The notes beneath the pieces are model-generated. The model was not told the origin of the DNA, made no database searches, and worked only from the letters and a program-made list of their open reading frames with translations. The translations under genes and the position numbers were made by a program. Source: Xenorhabdus szentirmaii DSM 16338 (lineage in GTDB: Bacteria; Pseudomonadota; Gammaproteobacteria; Enterobacterales; Enterobacteriaceae). Taken from it: a stretch of DNA of 64,000 nt. Location: positions 252,919 to 316,918 of the forward strand of contig NZ_NIBV01000002.1 in the NCBI RefSeq assembly GCF_002632585.1, given 5' to 3'. How positions within the stretch are numbered: the first letter of the stretch is position 1; each line of letters starts with the position of its first letter. Of the stretch, positions 7,199 to 22,256 are shown one piece after another.

Positions 7199-9772
7199 AT
7201 GCGTCTGGATCGTCTTACCAATAAATTCCAGCTTGCTCTCGCTGACGCCCAATCCCTCGCATTAGGGCGTGATAATCAATTTATAGAACCCACCCATTTA
7301 ATGAGCGCGTTGCTCAATCAGGAGGGTGGCTCCATTCGTCCCCTGTTGACGTCGGCAGGGGTGGATACAAGTAGTATCAATAATCAAATTAATCAGGTCC
7401 TGGACCGATTGCCGAAAGTAGAAGGCAGCGGTGGTGATGTTCAGGTATCCAATGAACTGGGCCGTTATTTAAATCTGTGTGACAAACTTGCGCAAAAATC
7501 AGGGGATAATTTTATCTCCTCAGAACTTTTTATTCTCGCAGCAATAGATGAACGTGGAATATTAAGTGACATACTGAAATCAACTGGTGCAACCAAAGAT
7601 AAAATCACTAAGGCAATAGAACAGATGCGTGGCGGTGAGAAAGTGAATGATCAAGGCGCAGAAGATCAGCGTCAGGCATTAAAGAAATATACCATTGATC
7701 TGACGGAACGTGCCGAACAGGGCAAATTAGACCCTGTTATTGGCCGTGATGAGGAAATCCGCCGCACCATTCAGGTATTGCAGCGCCGTACCAAAAACAA
7801 CCCAGTTCTTATTGGTGAACCCGGAGTTGGGAAAACAGCCATAGTTGAAGGTTTGGCACAGCGTATTGTTAATGGTGAAGTTCCGGAAGGGCTGAAAAAC
7901 AAAAGAGTTTTGTCCCTTGATATGGGAGCGTTACTGGCTGGCGCTAAATATCGTGGTGAATTTGAAGAACGCTTGAAAGGTGTTCTGAATGATCTCGCTA
8001 AACAGGAAGGTTCTGTAATCCTGTTTATTGATGAATTACATACCATGGTCGGAGCAGGTAAAGCAGAAGGTGCAATGGATGCCGGCAATATGCTGAAACC
8101 GGCCTTGGCGCGTGGGGAACTACATTGTGTTGGGGCAACGACACTGGATGAATATCGCCAGTATATTGAAAAAGATGCCGCTTTAGAGCGCCGTTTCCAG
8201 AAAGTTTATGTGGCAGAGCCGACTGTTGAAGACACGATTGCTATTTTACGTGGCCTTAAAGAACGTTATGAACTGCATCATCATGTACAGATCACAGATC
8301 CGGCAATCGTTGCTGCTGCTACATTGTCTCATCGCTATATCTCAGATCGTATGTTACCGGACAAAGCCATCGACCTGATTGATGAAGCGGGGGCAAGTTT
8401 GCGCATGCAGATGGATTCTAAACCGGAAGCATTGGATCGTCTGGAACGCCGTGTTATTCAATTAAAACTTGAGCAACAGGCACTGAAAAAAGAATCTGAT
8501 GATGCCAGTAAAAAGCGTCTGGAAATGCTAAATGACGAATTAGCAGAAAAAGAACGTGAATACTCTGAATTAGAAGAAGAGTGGAAAGCAGAAAAAGCAG
8601 AACTCAGCGGCACTCAGAATATTAAAGCTGAGTTGGAGAATGCTCGTATTGAATTAGAAAAAGCGCGTCGTAGTGGCGACTTGGCGAAAATGTCAGAAAT
8701 TCAATACGGAAAAATTCCGGAACTGGAAAAACGGTTGGGAATGGCAACAGAAACCGAAAGCCGCCATATGAAATTGTTGCGCAATAAAGTAACGGATGCA
8801 GAAATTGCTGAAATACTTGCTCGCTGGACCGGCATCCCGGTATCCAGAATGCTGGAAAGCGAAAAAGATAAATTGTTGCGGATGGAACAAGAGCTGCATA
8901 AACGCGTGATTGGCCAGAATGAAGCTGTGGATGCAGTATCAAATGCAATCCGCCGCAGCCGGGCTGGATTGTCTGATCCTAATCGCCCTATTGGTTCTTT
9001 CATGTTTTTGGGGCCAACGGGGGTCGGTAAAACGGAACTGTGCAAAGCTCTGGCTAATTTCTTGTTCGACAGTGATGACGCTATGGTGCGTATCGACATG
9101 TCGGAATTTATGGAAAAACATGCAGTTTCAAGGCTGGTGGGTGCGCCTCCAGGATATGTAGGATATGAAGAAGGGGGATATCTGACAGAAGCTGTGCATC
9201 GTCGTCCTTATTCAGTCATTTTGCTGGATGAAGTAGAGAAAGCACACCCAGATGTTTTCAATATATTGTTGCAGGTATTGGATGATGGCCGTCTGACTGA
9301 TGGTCAGGGAAGAACGGTTGATTTTCGCAATACAGTTGTGATTATGACCTCTAACTTAGGTTCAGATATGATCCAAGAACGTTTTGGTTCACTGGATTAT
9401 ACGGGAATGAAAGATATGGTGATGGAAGTTGTTGGTCACCATTTCAGACCTGAGTTCATTAACCGTATTGACGAAGTGGTTGTGTTCCACCCATTAGGAA
9501 AAGAACATTTGGCATCTATTGCGAATATTCAGTTGCAACGTTTATATCGTCGTTTAGAAGAACGTGGTTATCAGGTCATTATGACTCCTGCTGCATTGGA
9601 AAAATTGAGTGAAGCTGGTTTTGATCCTGTATATGGTGCTCGTCCGTTAAAACGCGCTATCCAACAAGAGATTGAAAACCCACTGGCCCAACAAATTCTC
9701 TCTGGCAAATTGATCCCGGGTAAATTAGTGACTTTGGATCTGGAAAACAATCGAATTGTAGCAAGGCAATAA
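7199..9772 (+). CDS. clpB: ATP-dependent disaggregase ClpB (Hsp104 family)
   Basis: Hexameric AAA+ unfoldase that rescues aggregated proteins together with DnaK. The 857 residues match the E. coli length. In order there are the Clp N domain (1-~145), the first AAA+ module with Walker A GEPGVGKT (~206-213) and Walker [11 protein letters not shown], and the coiled-coil middle domain (~410-525, rich in E, K and L). The second AAA+ module follows with GPTGVGKT (~605-612) and [13 protein letters not shown], and then the C-terminal D2-small domain. GGAGG precedes the ATG at 7199. A sigma-32 promoter precedes the gene and a hairpin follows it. Confidence 0.98.
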   Translation: MRLDRLTNKFQLALADAQSLALGRDNQFIEPTHLMSALLNQEGGSIRPLLTSAGVDTSSINNQINQVLDRLPKVEGSGGDVQVSNELGRYLNLCDKLAQKSGDNFISSELFILAAIDERGILSDILKSTGATKDKITKAIEQMRGGEKVNDQGAEDQRQALKKYTIDLTERAEQGKLDPVIGRDEEIRRTIQVLQRRTKNNPVLIGEPGVGKTAIVEGLAQRIVNGEVPEGLKNKRVLSLDMGALLAGAKYRGEFEERLKGVLNDLAKQEGSVILFIDELHTMVGAGKAEGAMDAGNMLKPALARGELHCVGATTLDEYRQYIEKDAALERRFQKVYVAEPTVEDTIAILRGLKERYELHHHVQITDPAIVAAATLSHRYISDRMLPDKAIDLIDEAGASLRMQMDSKPEALDRLERRVIQLKLEQQALKKESDDASKKRLEMLNDELAEKEREYSELEEEWKAEKAELSGTQNIKAELENARIELEKARRSGDLAKMSEIQYGKIPELEKRLGMATETESRHMKLLRNKVTDAEIAEILARWTGIPVSRMLESEKDKLLRMEQELHKRVIGQNEAVDAVSNAIRRSRAGLSDPNRPIGSFMFLGPTGVGKTELCKALANFLFDSDDAMVRIDMSEFMEKHAVSRLVGAPPGYVGYEEGGYLTEAVHRRPYSVILLDEVEKAHPDVFNILLQVLDDGRLTDGQGRTVDFRNTVVIMTSNLGSDMIQERFGSLDYTGMKDMVMEVVGHHFRPEFINRIDEVVVFHPLGKEHLASIANIQLQRLYRRLEERGYQVIMTPAALEKLSEAGFDPVYGARPLKRAIQQEIENPLAQQILSGKLIPGKLVTLDLENNRIVARQ

Positions 9773-9838
9773 AGCTACAGAGCAATAAGTTAGTCTGGGG
9801 CAAATGCTTTCTTATATAAAAAGACATGTTAAAGATAA

Positions 9839-9866
9839 AAAGAGGTGGAAAATTCCCCTCTTTTTT
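9839..9866 (+). terminator. Terminator downstream of clpB
   Basis: AAAGAGG and CCTCTTT pair around an 11-base loop (tggaaaattcc, which can pair further), followed by a T run. It lies about 65 bases after the clpB stop. Confidence 0.8.
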
Positions 9867-9947
9867 CTTTTCTTAGACGAATAAATCGACTATTTAGGTT
9901 GTTTTGGGTGATAAGTGAACGCTTGAACGTTTTTTTTAAAAAAACTA

Positions 9948-9975
9948 TTGCCAGTCTCAGAAAACGCCCTATAAT
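9948..9975 (+). promoter_or_regulatory. rrn promoter P1
   Basis: TTGCCA, a 16-base spacer and perfect TATAAT, followed by GCGCCACCACTGAC. The GC-rich discriminator and following bases match E. coli rrn P1 promoters. The A/T tract just upstream (about 9928-9944) resembles an UP element. Confidence 0.9.
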
Positions 9976-10046
9976 GCGCCACCACTGACCGACGCTGAGC
10001 TGAGACATGCCGCTGAGGGACGTGAGAGAAAAGCGAAAATAAACGC

Positions 10047-10074
10047 TTGACTCTGGAGGCGAAAAGCGTAAGAT
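10047..10074 (+). promoter_or_regulatory. rrn promoter P2
   Basis: TTGACT, a 16-base spacer and TAAGAT, about 100 bases downstream of P1, as in E. coli rrn operons. Confidence 0.8.
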
Positions 10075-10113
10075 ACGCAGCCTCGCAACCCGGAAGAGCC
10101 TTCCCGGTTGCGC

Positions 10114-10126
10114 TGCTCTTTAACAA
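10114..10126 (+). promoter_or_regulatory. rrn leader boxA antitermination site
   Basis: TGCTCTTTAACAA is the boxA element to which NusB-S10 binds to keep polymerase antiterminated. A second boxA lies before 23S at 12045-12057. The 21-base segment 10132-10152 pairs perfectly with 11831-11851 to form the RNase III processing stem around 16S. Confidence 0.9.
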
Positions 10127-10264
10127 CTGAATCAGACAATCTGTGTGGGCACTCGCAGGACACTATCAAACGCCGAAAGGCGAAAAGATTAAAGTCTTGA
10201 AGAGTGAACAACAGTTAATTCATTACGAACTAACAGTATAATTCTTTGAGCATCAAACACTTTT

Positions 10265-11806
<1,542 letters not shown>

Positions 11807-11890
11807 CCTAAAGATAGTGGATTTTGTGCAGTGCCCACACAGATTGTCTGATGAAAGAAGAATGAGCAGCGTCTGCGAAGAAGACTTGAT

Positions 11891-11966
11891 GTCCCCTTCG
11901 TCTAGAGGCCTAGGACACCGCCCTTTCACGGCGGTAACAGGGGTTCGAATCCCCTAGGGGACGCCA
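11891..11966 (+). tRNA. tRNA-Glu (TTC anticodon)
   Basis: A 76-nt cloverleaf from GTCCCCTTCGTCTAGAGGCC to an encoded CCA end. The anticodon stem CCGCC/GGCGG encloses the loop CTTTCAC with anticodon TTC at 11925-11927. It is nearly identical to E. coli tRNA-Glu and lies in the 16S-23S spacer, as in E. coli rrnG-type operons. Confidence 0.99.
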
Positions 11967-12161
11967 CTTTGCTCAGGCCCTGGGTGAAAGACGGTGCCAG
12001 TCGATATTGCTAAGCGTGGCTTGCGAGCCGGTTTAGCAATATTTTGCTCTTTAACAATCTGGAACAAGCTGAAAATTTGAAACAATCAGCTTATCGTCAG
12101 CGACGGTAAGACTGATGAGTCTCTCAATAGACTCCAACCTGAAGACACCTTCGGGTTGTGA

Positions 12162-15071
<2,910 letters not shown>

Positions 15072-15158
15072 ACAACACCGAAGGTGTTTTGTGGAGTATA
15101 AAGAAGAGACGGGTTTCAGATGAGAGAAAACAGCTTGTTCGGGATTGAAAACAGGATT

Positions 15159-15278
15159 TGTCTGGCGGCAAGAGCGCGGTGGTCCCACCTGACCCCATGC
15201 CGAACTCAGCAGTGAAACGCCGTAGCGCCGATGGTAGTGTGGGGTCTCCCCATGTGAGAGTAGGACACTGCCAGACAT
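15159..15278 (+). rRNA. rrf: 5S ribosomal RNA
   Basis: 120 nt from TGTCTGGCGG to CCAGACAT, whose ends pair. The inner sequence GTCCCACCTGACCCCATGCC is the conserved enterobacterial 5S segment. Confidence 0.98.
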
Positions 15279-15292
15279 CAATTAGCCAGAAA

Positions 15293-15319
15293 AGCCATCC
15301 TTAATCGGATGGCTTTTTT
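15293..15319 (+). terminator. rrn operon terminator
   Basis: AGCCATCC and GGATGGCT form a perfect 8-base-pair stem around TTAATC, followed by five T, 14 bases after 5S. Confidence 0.93.
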
Positions 15320-15357
15320 GCGTTTAGTGGACTGAAAAGATTTATAGATTAAAGCCA

Positions 15358-15711
15358 TTACTTCATAGATTGATACAAACTGTAGCCTGTGATCGCGCCG
15401 GCTATATCATAAGCAATATCATGCCAACTCCAGCCTGTACCTGATGGGCGGTTATCATAAAATTCTTTTGCTACCCCAAAGCTCATTGACAGTAATACAC
15501 CGAATTGTGAACTTGCGCGATGTCCCCAATGTTGGCGATCAGCATAAGCATTTCCGGCGGCAGCAACGACTGCGGAAAACAGAAAATGTTGAGCTTTGTC
15601 TTTACCGGTCCAACTATCATTGGTTTGGTGTATATTGACACAAGAGGCATTTAATAGAAGAGGAGAGATTATTAATATATTTTTTATAAAAGTGATGGCA
15701 TTTTTTCTCAT
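15358..15711 (-). CDS. yfiM: Putative lipoprotein YfiM (DUF2279)
   Basis: Small lipoprotein of unknown function that adjoins pssA in E. coli. It has an N-terminal hydrophobic segment with lipobox-like LLNASC and then SWTGKDKAQHFLFSAVVAAAGNAYADRQ and SGTGWSWHDIAYDIAGAITGYSL, matching the E. coli protein over its whole length. The ATG at 15711 is chosen. A GTG at 15723 is an alternative, and neither has a clear ribosome site. The role is not known. Confidence 0.87.
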   Translation of the reverse strand: MRKNAITFIKNILIISPLLLNASCVNIHQTNDSWTGKDKAQHFLFSAVVAAAGNAYADRQHWGHRASSQFGVLLSMSFGVAKEFYDNRPSGTGWSWHDIAYDIAGAITGYSLYQSMK

Positions 15712-15830
15712 TGTAAATCGCACTATGATTTATTGTGAATGAAATCATAGCTGTTTGATAAATAAGATACAAAAAATCCCCTCAGTGAATAGCGAGAGGA
15801 TATTTAAAATTTGATAATTATTTATCTACT

Positions 15831-17186
15831 TTACAGTATTCTGTTAATTAAACGATCAACGCGAATTCGACGAAGACGGCGTATCAACTTGCGGACTTTG
15901 ACAGGATAAAGCTGAATACTTTCCAATTCTTGGTAATTATTAATGACTTTTGTATGATTACGGATGCAATCTAATTCCATTGAGCGTTGTTCTTGCATTT
16001 CTTGATGTGGATCGTGAATAAGAATTGCATTTTCTAGATCAAGTGCCCATGCTCGTGGATTGAGGTTATTTCCGGTAATCAATTGCCATTTATTATCAAT
16101 CCAGACGCCTTTCAAGTGATAGGTATTATCCTGATCTTTCCAGAGCCGAACGGTTAACTGCTGACTATCGATAAATTTTTGTAACCGGCCCATGAAGCGG
16201 CGCAGATTAATTTCATAGAGATAAGGCAATGCTCCTATGATTTTAAATGGCTCTTCAGGTGGGAGATAAAAATCATTAGCTGTTTTGTCTCCAATGATGA
16301 TCTCAACCTGTTTCCCCTGACGAAGCAATCGTGATATCGCACGCACCAACACGGCAGGCAGGTTGAAATAAGGTGTACAGATAATCAATTTACTTTCAGT
16401 ACAAGACATCAAGTGATAGATGGTGCTATTCAACTGATTTTTCTTACCCAACCCAACCAACGGTGTTACAGCCAGTTCTTCATTTGAGGCCTGATTTTCC
16501 ACATAGTACTCAGAGCTGCGCAGTGAGGCACGAAACTGACGGGTCAGATTTTTAATTTCAAGGTTACGGGGGCGATTATGGCAGGCCAAATTTTTTACGG
16601 CATCGGCAGTAAGAATACTGTTATCGATATATTGCTTCATGACAGCCGCCAGTTTTTCATTCTGCAATAAATGATAACGGTCATAACGATATTTTGCATG
16701 ACGGTGCAGATAAACATCATTAATGCTGGCCCCGCTATAGATGACCGTATCATCAAAGATAAAGCCTTTTAAATGCAGGACACCCAAGGCTTCACGCGTA
16801 TTCACCGGAACACCCAAAACGGATATATTGACATCAGGGTAGCGTTCAGCCATAGAACAATACCAATCGGCGTTTGTTGCCGTTGCTGCTGCACCAATAC
16901 GACCACGTTGAGCACGATGCCAATCAACGAGGATCTTGATATCCAGTTCAGGACGTTTTTGTTTTGCAGCATATAATGCAGTCAGAACATCTCGCCCAGC
17001 ATCATCATTTTCTAAATATAATGCTGCAATATAAATATGCTTTTGGGCATTTGCGATTTGTTCTAATAAGGTGCTGCGGAATACTTTAGCTTGGTAGAGT
17101 GTTTTTATGCCAGCAACTGACTGTGGTAGTTTCGGCAGTTGTGCAAGGTGTTGTTGGTATTTTGCTTGCTTAAATTTGGACAACAT
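15831..17186 (-). CDS. pssA: Phosphatidylserine synthase
   Basis: Makes phosphatidylserine from CDP-diacylglycerol and serine, the committed step towards phosphatidylethanolamine, and associates with ribosomes and membrane. It belongs to the phospholipase D superfamily. Two HKD motifs are visible: HLKGFIFDD (H138, K140) and HLKGVWIDN (near 357). The C-terminus is rich in Arg (VRKLIRRLRRIRVDRLINRIL). From ATG 17186 it is 451 residues, the E. coli length, although the frame extends one GTG codon upstream. Confidence 0.97.
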   Translation of the reverse strand: MLSKFKQAKYQQHLAQLPKLPQSVAGIKTLYQAKVFRSTLLEQIANAQKHIYIAALYLENDDAGRDVLTALYAAKQKRPELDIKILVDWHRAQRGRIGAAATATNADWYCSMAERYPDVNISVLGVPVNTREALGVLHLKGFIFDDTVIYSGASINDVYLHRHAKYRYDRYHLLQNEKLAAVMKQYIDNSILTADAVKNLACHNRPRNLEIKNLTRQFRASLRSSEYYVENQASNEELAVTPLVGLGKKNQLNSTIYHLMSCTESKLIICTPYFNLPAVLVRAISRLLRQGKQVEIIIGDKTANDFYLPPEEPFKIIGALPYLYEINLRRFMGRLQKFIDSQQLTVRLWKDQDNTYHLKGVWIDNKWQLITGNNLNPRAWALDLENAILIHDPHQEMQEQRSMELDCIRNHTKVINNYQELESIQLYPVKVRKLIRRLRRIRVDRLINRIL

Positions 17187-17390
17187 CACAGTGCGTTTTT
17201 TCTCTTAGTTTAGATGGAGGATGTTCCATCATAAGGTGTATGAATCAAAATGATCTGGCAATAATAGCATTAGTTTGGCTCATTGGGAGTATCAATTCGT
17301 TCTCCGGGCCTGATTGGTTTAAGTCTGTGCGGTTTATCACGAAGTAAGGATTTTTATGAATTTTGCCACATAAACTAAAGTTTCATTTGA

Positions 17391-20033
17391 TTAAAGCTTC
17401 AATACAAGATTAACAATGCCATCTTCTAACTGAATATCAATTGAAAATCCCAGTTTCTTTGCCAGCCGGATCATATTGCGATTTTCTGGCATAGTAATGG
17501 CAGTCAGGCTTTGAATACCGTGTTCCTTTGCATAATGAATTAATTTAGTCATGAGGTTATGACCTAATGTCATTCCTTTTAAGTCTGAGCGGACTAAGAT
17601 CGCAAATTCGGCTTCGACATTGTCAGGATCAGCCATAGCGCGTGCAACACCAATAATCTCAGGGGTTGTTGTAGGGTAACGTATCGCAACAAACGCCATT
17701 TCCCGATCATAGTCAATTTGAGTCATATTAGCGAGATCGTCATGGGTAAATTCACTAATTTCACTAAAATAGCGGTAATACAGATCTTCTTTTGTGACCT
17801 GACCTATAAATGCTTTTAGCAAGGGTTCATCTTCTGGCAATATCGGGCGTAACAAACATTCAAGATCTTCTCTTATAAAAATAATTTCTTCCAACTCGTT
17901 GGGGTATGGACGGATTGCCAGTCTATCGTGGGGAAGTCCGGTCACCGGAGCTAACTCCATTGACACATCCAATAAAGTAAATTCATTGCCAGAAGCAAGC
18001 AGTGGATGAATGTTCATGCGAACAATTTGGGGGCAATCAATAAGCAGATTGGAGACTCTGACCAATAATTGGCTGAGTGCCGGAATATCTAGTGGCAACA
18101 ACGAACCACCGGATTTTATTTTGCCGCTTTTAATTGCCTGAATAACTAAGTAACGGGCTAATGCCATATTAAGGGGAGGAAGGGCGACAGCAGCTTGAGT
18201 TTCATTTATCCAATCGACACCTCCTTCTCCAAGCATAATTAATGGGCCAAATACCTCATCTTGTTCAATGGAAATCCTGAGTTCTTGCGCACCAGCACGA
18301 TTGGCCATGCTTTGCACTAACAGGCCTTGAATCTTGGCTTGCGGAAAAGTCTGTTTCACACGCTCTATAATCGCTTGCGCAGCTGCTCTTACATCGTTGG
18401 CATTTCGAAGATAAAGCATAACTCCCTGCACTTCTGATTTATGCGGAATATCCGGAGAGCGGAGTTTAAGCGCAACAGGATAACCGATCTTTTCTGCGAT
18501 ACTAACCGCGTCATCACTGGAGTGTGCGATCCAGCTGGGTAAAGTATTCAGGCCGTAAGCGTCAAGAATTGTCTGTATTTCATGGGTATCCAGGTTAACA
18601 CTTCCGCTATCAAGAGCTTGCTGTATACATTCATGGGCCCGGGTAGTATTCGATGTAATGCCGATAGGCAGGGAAGGGGTTTCTTTTAGTTGTTTTTGAT
18701 TTCGTCGATATTCCACCATGTGCATAAAGGCGGTAATTGCGCCTTCTGGAGTCCGGTAAGTAGGAATACCTGCCTCACTGAATAAACGCCGGGCTTCCAA
18801 TGAGGAATATTCACCACACCAATTAGTGAAAATAGTCGGCCATTTTCCGCGAGGATGTTCCTTGATGAGTTTGATGGCTTCAACGGCTGTGGTATGGCTA
18901 TGGGATATTGCACAGGGAGAATGAATCAACAATAACGCATCATAATCATGGCTTTCCAAAAGCAATTTGAGCGCTGCAATATATTGTTTAGTTGAAGAAT
19001 CATCACCGATATCTAAAGGGTTACGCAGAGCAACTGTCTCGGGGAGTATCTCTGAGAGTTGATTGATCGTTTCTTCCCCTAATACAGCAAGTTTTCCCGT
19101 TCTCCTGAGAAGCTCATCTAATGCCATTGCTGCGGGCGCAGCGCCATTACTGACAATTAACAAACGCTCCCCCCGCAAAGGCCGCATAAAACTTAATGTT
19201 TCTACGGCAGAAAACATCTCATGAGTATCTTGCACACGCAGTAATCCCGCTCGTTGTATAGCAGCATCATAAGCGGCATCAAAATTTTGTTGTTCTCCGA
19301 GTAATTGTTGCGCTTTTCGGGTTCGACTGCTTTTCACAATCAGAATGGGCTTATTGCGTGAGGCACTTCGGGAGGCAGAAAGAAAACGTCGTGCATCACT
19401 GATATGCTCGAGATGTAACAAGATAGCGCTGGTTTTGCTGTCCCTTGCCAGAAAATCGAGCAGATCATCAATATCGATGTCAACGCTGTCTCCCAAGGCA
19501 ATAAAATATGAAAATCCAATATTGCGATGATTGGCCCAGTCCAGAATGGTGTTTGATATTGCGGCTGACTGCGAAATAAAAGCCAGCTTACCTTTTAGGA
19601 TCGGAATGGGGGAAAAACTGGCATTTAACCCGATCCAGGGTGCGAGAATACCGAGACTGTTGGGCCCCAGAATGCGGACATGATGTTTCTGACCACACTG
19701 TTTCAGTTCAGTAAATTGTGAGGGGGGCGATGATAAAATAATAACTGTTTTGCATCCATGTTGAGCCAATTGCTCCAGCAAAGGTAAATTGCGGCTATGA
19801 TGAGTGCAGATCACAGCAAGATCCGGAGTTAATGGCAACTGACTGATAGAATGGTAAGCCAACACCCCCAGAACAGCGCGTCTGCTTGGGGTGACGGGAA
19901 GGATCGGGCCAGTAAATCCTCCCATTAACAGATTCCGCATCAGCATTGAGCTGGCTTTTTCTGGTTTTTCAGAAGCACCAATGACGGCGATAGATTTAGG
20001 TCGTAACAGTGCTTCGAGTCCACGTTGGCTCAT
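17391..20033 (-). CDS. patZ: Protein lysine acetyltransferase Pka/PatZ (YfiQ)
   Basis: Acetylates lysines of enzymes such as acetyl-CoA synthetase, lowering their activity. The 880 residues consist of an NDP-forming acyl-CoA synthetase-like region (CoA-binding fold from residue ~8, AVIGASEKPEKASSMLMRNL; ATP-grasp part near 500-700, PVALKRSPDIPHKSEVQGV in outline). A C-terminal GNAT domain (~735-880) contains GMTLGHNLMTKLIHYAKEHG, the acetyl-CoA binding stretch. Length compares with 886 in E. coli. It lies between pssA and tapT as in E. coli. Confidence 0.95.
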   Translation of the reverse strand: MSQRGLEALLRPKSIAVIGASEKPEKASSMLMRNLLMGGFTGPILPVTPSRRAVLGVLAYHSISQLPLTPDLAVICTHHSRNLPLLEQLAQHGCKTVIILSSPPSQFTELKQCGQKHHVRILGPNSLGILAPWIGLNASFSPIPILKGKLAFISQSAAISNTILDWANHRNIGFSYFIALGDSVDIDIDDLLDFLARDSKTSAILLHLEHISDARRFLSASRSASRNKPILIVKSSRTRKAQQLLGEQQNFDAAYDAAIQRAGLLRVQDTHEMFSAVETLSFMRPLRGERLLIVSNGAAPAAMALDELLRRTGKLAVLGEETINQLSEILPETVALRNPLDIGDDSSTKQYIAALKLLLESHDYDALLLIHSPCAISHSHTTAVEAIKLIKEHPRGKWPTIFTNWCGEYSSLEARRLFSEAGIPTYRTPEGAITAFMHMVEYRRNQKQLKETPSLPIGITSNTTRAHECIQQALDSGSVNLDTHEIQTILDAYGLNTLPSWIAHSSDDAVSIAEKIGYPVALKLRSPDIPHKSEVQGVMLYLRNANDVRAAAQAIIERVKQTFPQAKIQGLLVQSMANRAGAQELRISIEQDEVFGPLIMLGEGGVDWINETQAAVALPPLNMALARYLVIQAIKSGKIKSGGSLLPLDIPALSQLLVRVSNLLIDCPQIVRMNIHPLLASGNEFTLLDVSMELAPVTGLPHDRLAIRPYPNELEEIIFIREDLECLLRPILPEDEPLLKAFIGQVTKEDLYYRYFSEISEFTHDDLANMTQIDYDREMAFVAIRYPTTTPEIIGVARAMADPDNVEAEFAILVRSDLKGMTLGHNLMTKLIHYAKEHGIQSLTAITMPENRNMIRLAKKLGFSIDIQLEDGIVNLVLKL

Positions 20034-20158
20034 TTCTGGGCTCCTCCTCGGTCACTACATTAATAAACAATCACCGGAGATTAAACAATAACCATGGATA
20101 ACTTTAGCTACAAGCATTTACTTTAGCGTGGATTATTAATAATTATTGTGATGAATTC

Positions 20159-20830
20159 CTACAGATGATTAGATTTTCCGGCCAGATATTGTTCACGAAA
20201 ATGATTAAAATGATTGAGCAATGATTGTGATGCTTGAGTATCACCAGCGAGTTCTAATGCCGCCGCAGCAACTTCAGCAGTACAATGTTGTTCTTGTCTG
20301 GATGGTACCCGAAGTAAATAGTCCACTTTAGCGAGACTGTTAATTGATAACAGAGGAATATGATCCAAATATGGGCTTTTGCGAAACATTTTTCTTGCTT
20401 CAGGCCAAGTACCATCCAATATAATGAACAAAGGGGGTTTAGAATGCGCAGGAATTTGCTGATACACCGTACGGGGAGGAACGGCGTAACTATCCGGGAA
20501 AATCAAATAAGGTTGTCGGGCCGGGTCACGTAAAACTTCCAACATATGATGATCCGGTTCTGTTCTGGACCAGAGAAAAGCATGGGTGTCCGGTAAAATA
20601 TCTGCAATCAGCTTTCCAGTATTGCTGGGTTTCATAGGCTCAGTATCAAACATGATGAGACAGAATTGACTGGTTGCATTTTCAGGTGAAATCATTTCAC
20701 AGAGACATTTGTTTTGGGGGAGTAAACAATGCAGGCAACGTTGCACACGGCAACCTCTGGCCAGAAAAGGACGAGTAGAGCGGGCAAGACGGGATTGGCG
20801 AAGTTGATAAACAGCGTTGTTATTTCTCAT
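20159..20830 (-). CDS. tapT: tRNA-uridine aminocarboxypropyltransferase (DTW domain)
   Basis: Transfers the aminocarboxypropyl group of S-adenosylmethionine to U47 of tRNAs, making acp3U. The DTW signature is present as ILDGTW (D139, T141, W142). A cysteine cluster (C27, C32, C35, C42, C44) near the N-terminus suggests metal binding. The 223 residues compare with 232 for E. coli YfiP. It is divergent from yfiF. Confidence 0.92.
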   Translation of the reverse strand: MRNNNAVYQLRQSRLARSTRPFLARGCRVQRCLHCLLPQNKCLCEMISPENATSQFCLIMFDTEPMKPSNTGKLIADILPDTHAFLWSRTEPDHHMLEVLRDPARQPYLIFPDSYAVPPRTVYQQIPAHSKPPLFIILDGTWPEARKMFRKSPYLDHIPLLSINSLAKVDYLLRVPSRQEQHCTAEVAAAALELAGDTQASQSLLNHFNHFREQYLAGKSNHL

Positions 20831-20964
20831 TTAAGAACTCAAACATGTTCGTGGATAAAGCCAGTAAAAAATTAACGTATATTTTAATTGATTGTTGTTG
20901 CCAGAGGTAGCTTCGGGCGCGAACATCGGGTAATCTTCGCGCCATAGCGCAGTTGGAGAAATAA

Positions 20965-22050
20965 ATGAACGATTCTTATAGTGGTAAAAATGGCAAAGTC
21001 AAAGTGATGTATGTCCGGAGTGAGGACAACAGCGATAGTCGTAAAGACAATGACTCTGGTAGAAACAACAATGGCCGTGGCAGGAACAACGACCGCCGTA
21101 GGAACAGTGACAGCCATAAAAATGATAAACGCCCATTTGGCAAAGGGCGTGAGCAGAGTGACCGTCGTCGTAGCCCTGAACGCTCAGAGCGCTCTGAGCG
21201 TTCAGGGGACAGCTCTCCCTGGAGAACCATTTCCCGGCCTGAGGGAGAACCACTCAAGGCAGATCACGGTGGGATCAGCGGTAAAAGTTATATCGATCCT
21301 GAACAGCTTCGTCGTCAGCGTTTGGAAGAAACCCGTATTTATGGGGAAAATGCCTGTCAGGCGATGTTCCAGAATCGCCCGGATGCAATTGTCCGAGCTT
21401 GGTTTGTTCAATCAGTGACCCCGCGTTTCCGCGAAGCCTTAAAATGGATGGCGGCAAATCGCAAAGCTTACCATGTGGTTGATGATCAAGAGTTAGCTAA
21501 AGCATCAGGTACAGAGCATCATGGTGGCGTCTGCTTTTTAATCAAGAAACGCAATGGATTGGATGCAAAAACTTATTTGCAACAAGCTCCGGCAAAAGAT
21601 TGTGTGCTGGCATTGGAAAATGTAGGCAACCCACATAACCTTGGGGCAATTATGCGTAGTTGTGCGCATTTTGGCGTACAGGGTGTGATCTTGCAGGATA
21701 CTACAATGCTCGAATCCGGTGCAGCTGTGCGTACAGCTGAGGGAGGCGCAGAGCATATCAAAGGCATTGATGCTGATGGTTTTACTGATACGCTGAATAC
21801 TTTCCGCAATGAAGGTTACACAATCGTAACCACATCAAGCCACAAAGGAAGTACCAAACTGGCACAAACAACATTACCAGAAAAAATGGTTTTGGTATTA
21901 GGTCAAGAAAGTGATGGCTTAAGTGACAGTACATGGGAAGATGGGGATATCCGCCTTTCCATCGGGGGTACAGGTCAAGTTGAAAGCCTGAACGTCTCTG
22001 TAGCAACAGGTATTATGCTGGCGGAATGGTGGCGTCAGAATAAATCGTAA
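20965..22050 (+). CDS. yfiF: SpoU-family RNA 2'-O-methyltransferase YfiF
   Basis: Predicted tRNA/rRNA ribose methyltransferase of the SPOUT superfamily; its target is not established here. Residues 1-~95 are low-complexity and basic, with repeated N, R, S and a triple SER(S/G) run. They are longer and more Asn-rich than in the E. coli protein. The conserved part begins [21 protein letters not shown]. The SPOUT motifs are [33 protein letters not shown] and [23 protein letters not shown] precedes the ATG at 20965. E. coli trxC, normally its neighbour, is absent. Confidence 0.93.
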   Translation: MNDSYSGKNGKVKVMYVRSEDNSDSRKDNDSGRNNNGRGRNNDRRRNSDSHKNDKRPFGKGREQSDRRRSPERSERSERSGDSSPWRTISRPEGEPLKADHGGISGKSYIDPEQLRRQRLEETRIYGENACQAMFQNRPDAIVRAWFVQSVTPRFREALKWMAANRKAYHVVDDQELAKASGTEHHGGVCFLIKKRNGLDAKTYLQQAPAKDCVLALENVGNPHNLGAIMRSCAHFGVQGVILQDTTMLESGAAVRTAEGGAEHIKGIDADGFTDTLNTFRNEGYTIVTTSSHKGSTKLAQTTLPEKMVLVLGQESDGLSDSTWEDGDIRLSIGGTGQVESLNVSVATGIMLAEWWRQNKS

Positions 22051-22082
22051 TTCATTTATCTGACACATTTCAATTTACTTCA

Positions 22083-22110
22083 TAGCTATTAGCTATTAGC
22101 TATTAGCTAT
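22083..22110. repeat. Four tandem copies of TAGCTAT
   Basis: TAGCTAT is repeated perfectly four times, 10 bases before a long palindrome in the spacer between the convergent genes yfiF and emrB. A 7-base period of this kind is prone to slippage. Confidence 0.9.
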
Positions 22111-22120
22111 TCCAATGAAT

Positions 22121-22153
22121 TTCAAGATGCAGCCGGCAAAGCTGCATCTTGAA
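22121..22153. repeat. Palindromic intergenic repeat (REP/ERIC-like)
   Basis: TTCAAGATGCAGC and GCTGCATCTTGAA form a perfect 13-base-pair stem with loop CGGCAAA. The left flank CCAATGAATTTCAAG resembles, from memory, a dispersed repeat of Photorhabdus and Xenorhabdus genomes. It lies between convergent genes and may also limit read-through in both directions, although there is no T run. Confidence 0.75.
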
Positions 22154-22256
22154 AGACGATGAATATCTATTTCATCATTAAAAAGGGAAGTATGGGCAGC
22201 ATATGGCAAGAGCCAATTATTGAATTTGTTGCCCCATAACCTCTACCATTCTCAGG

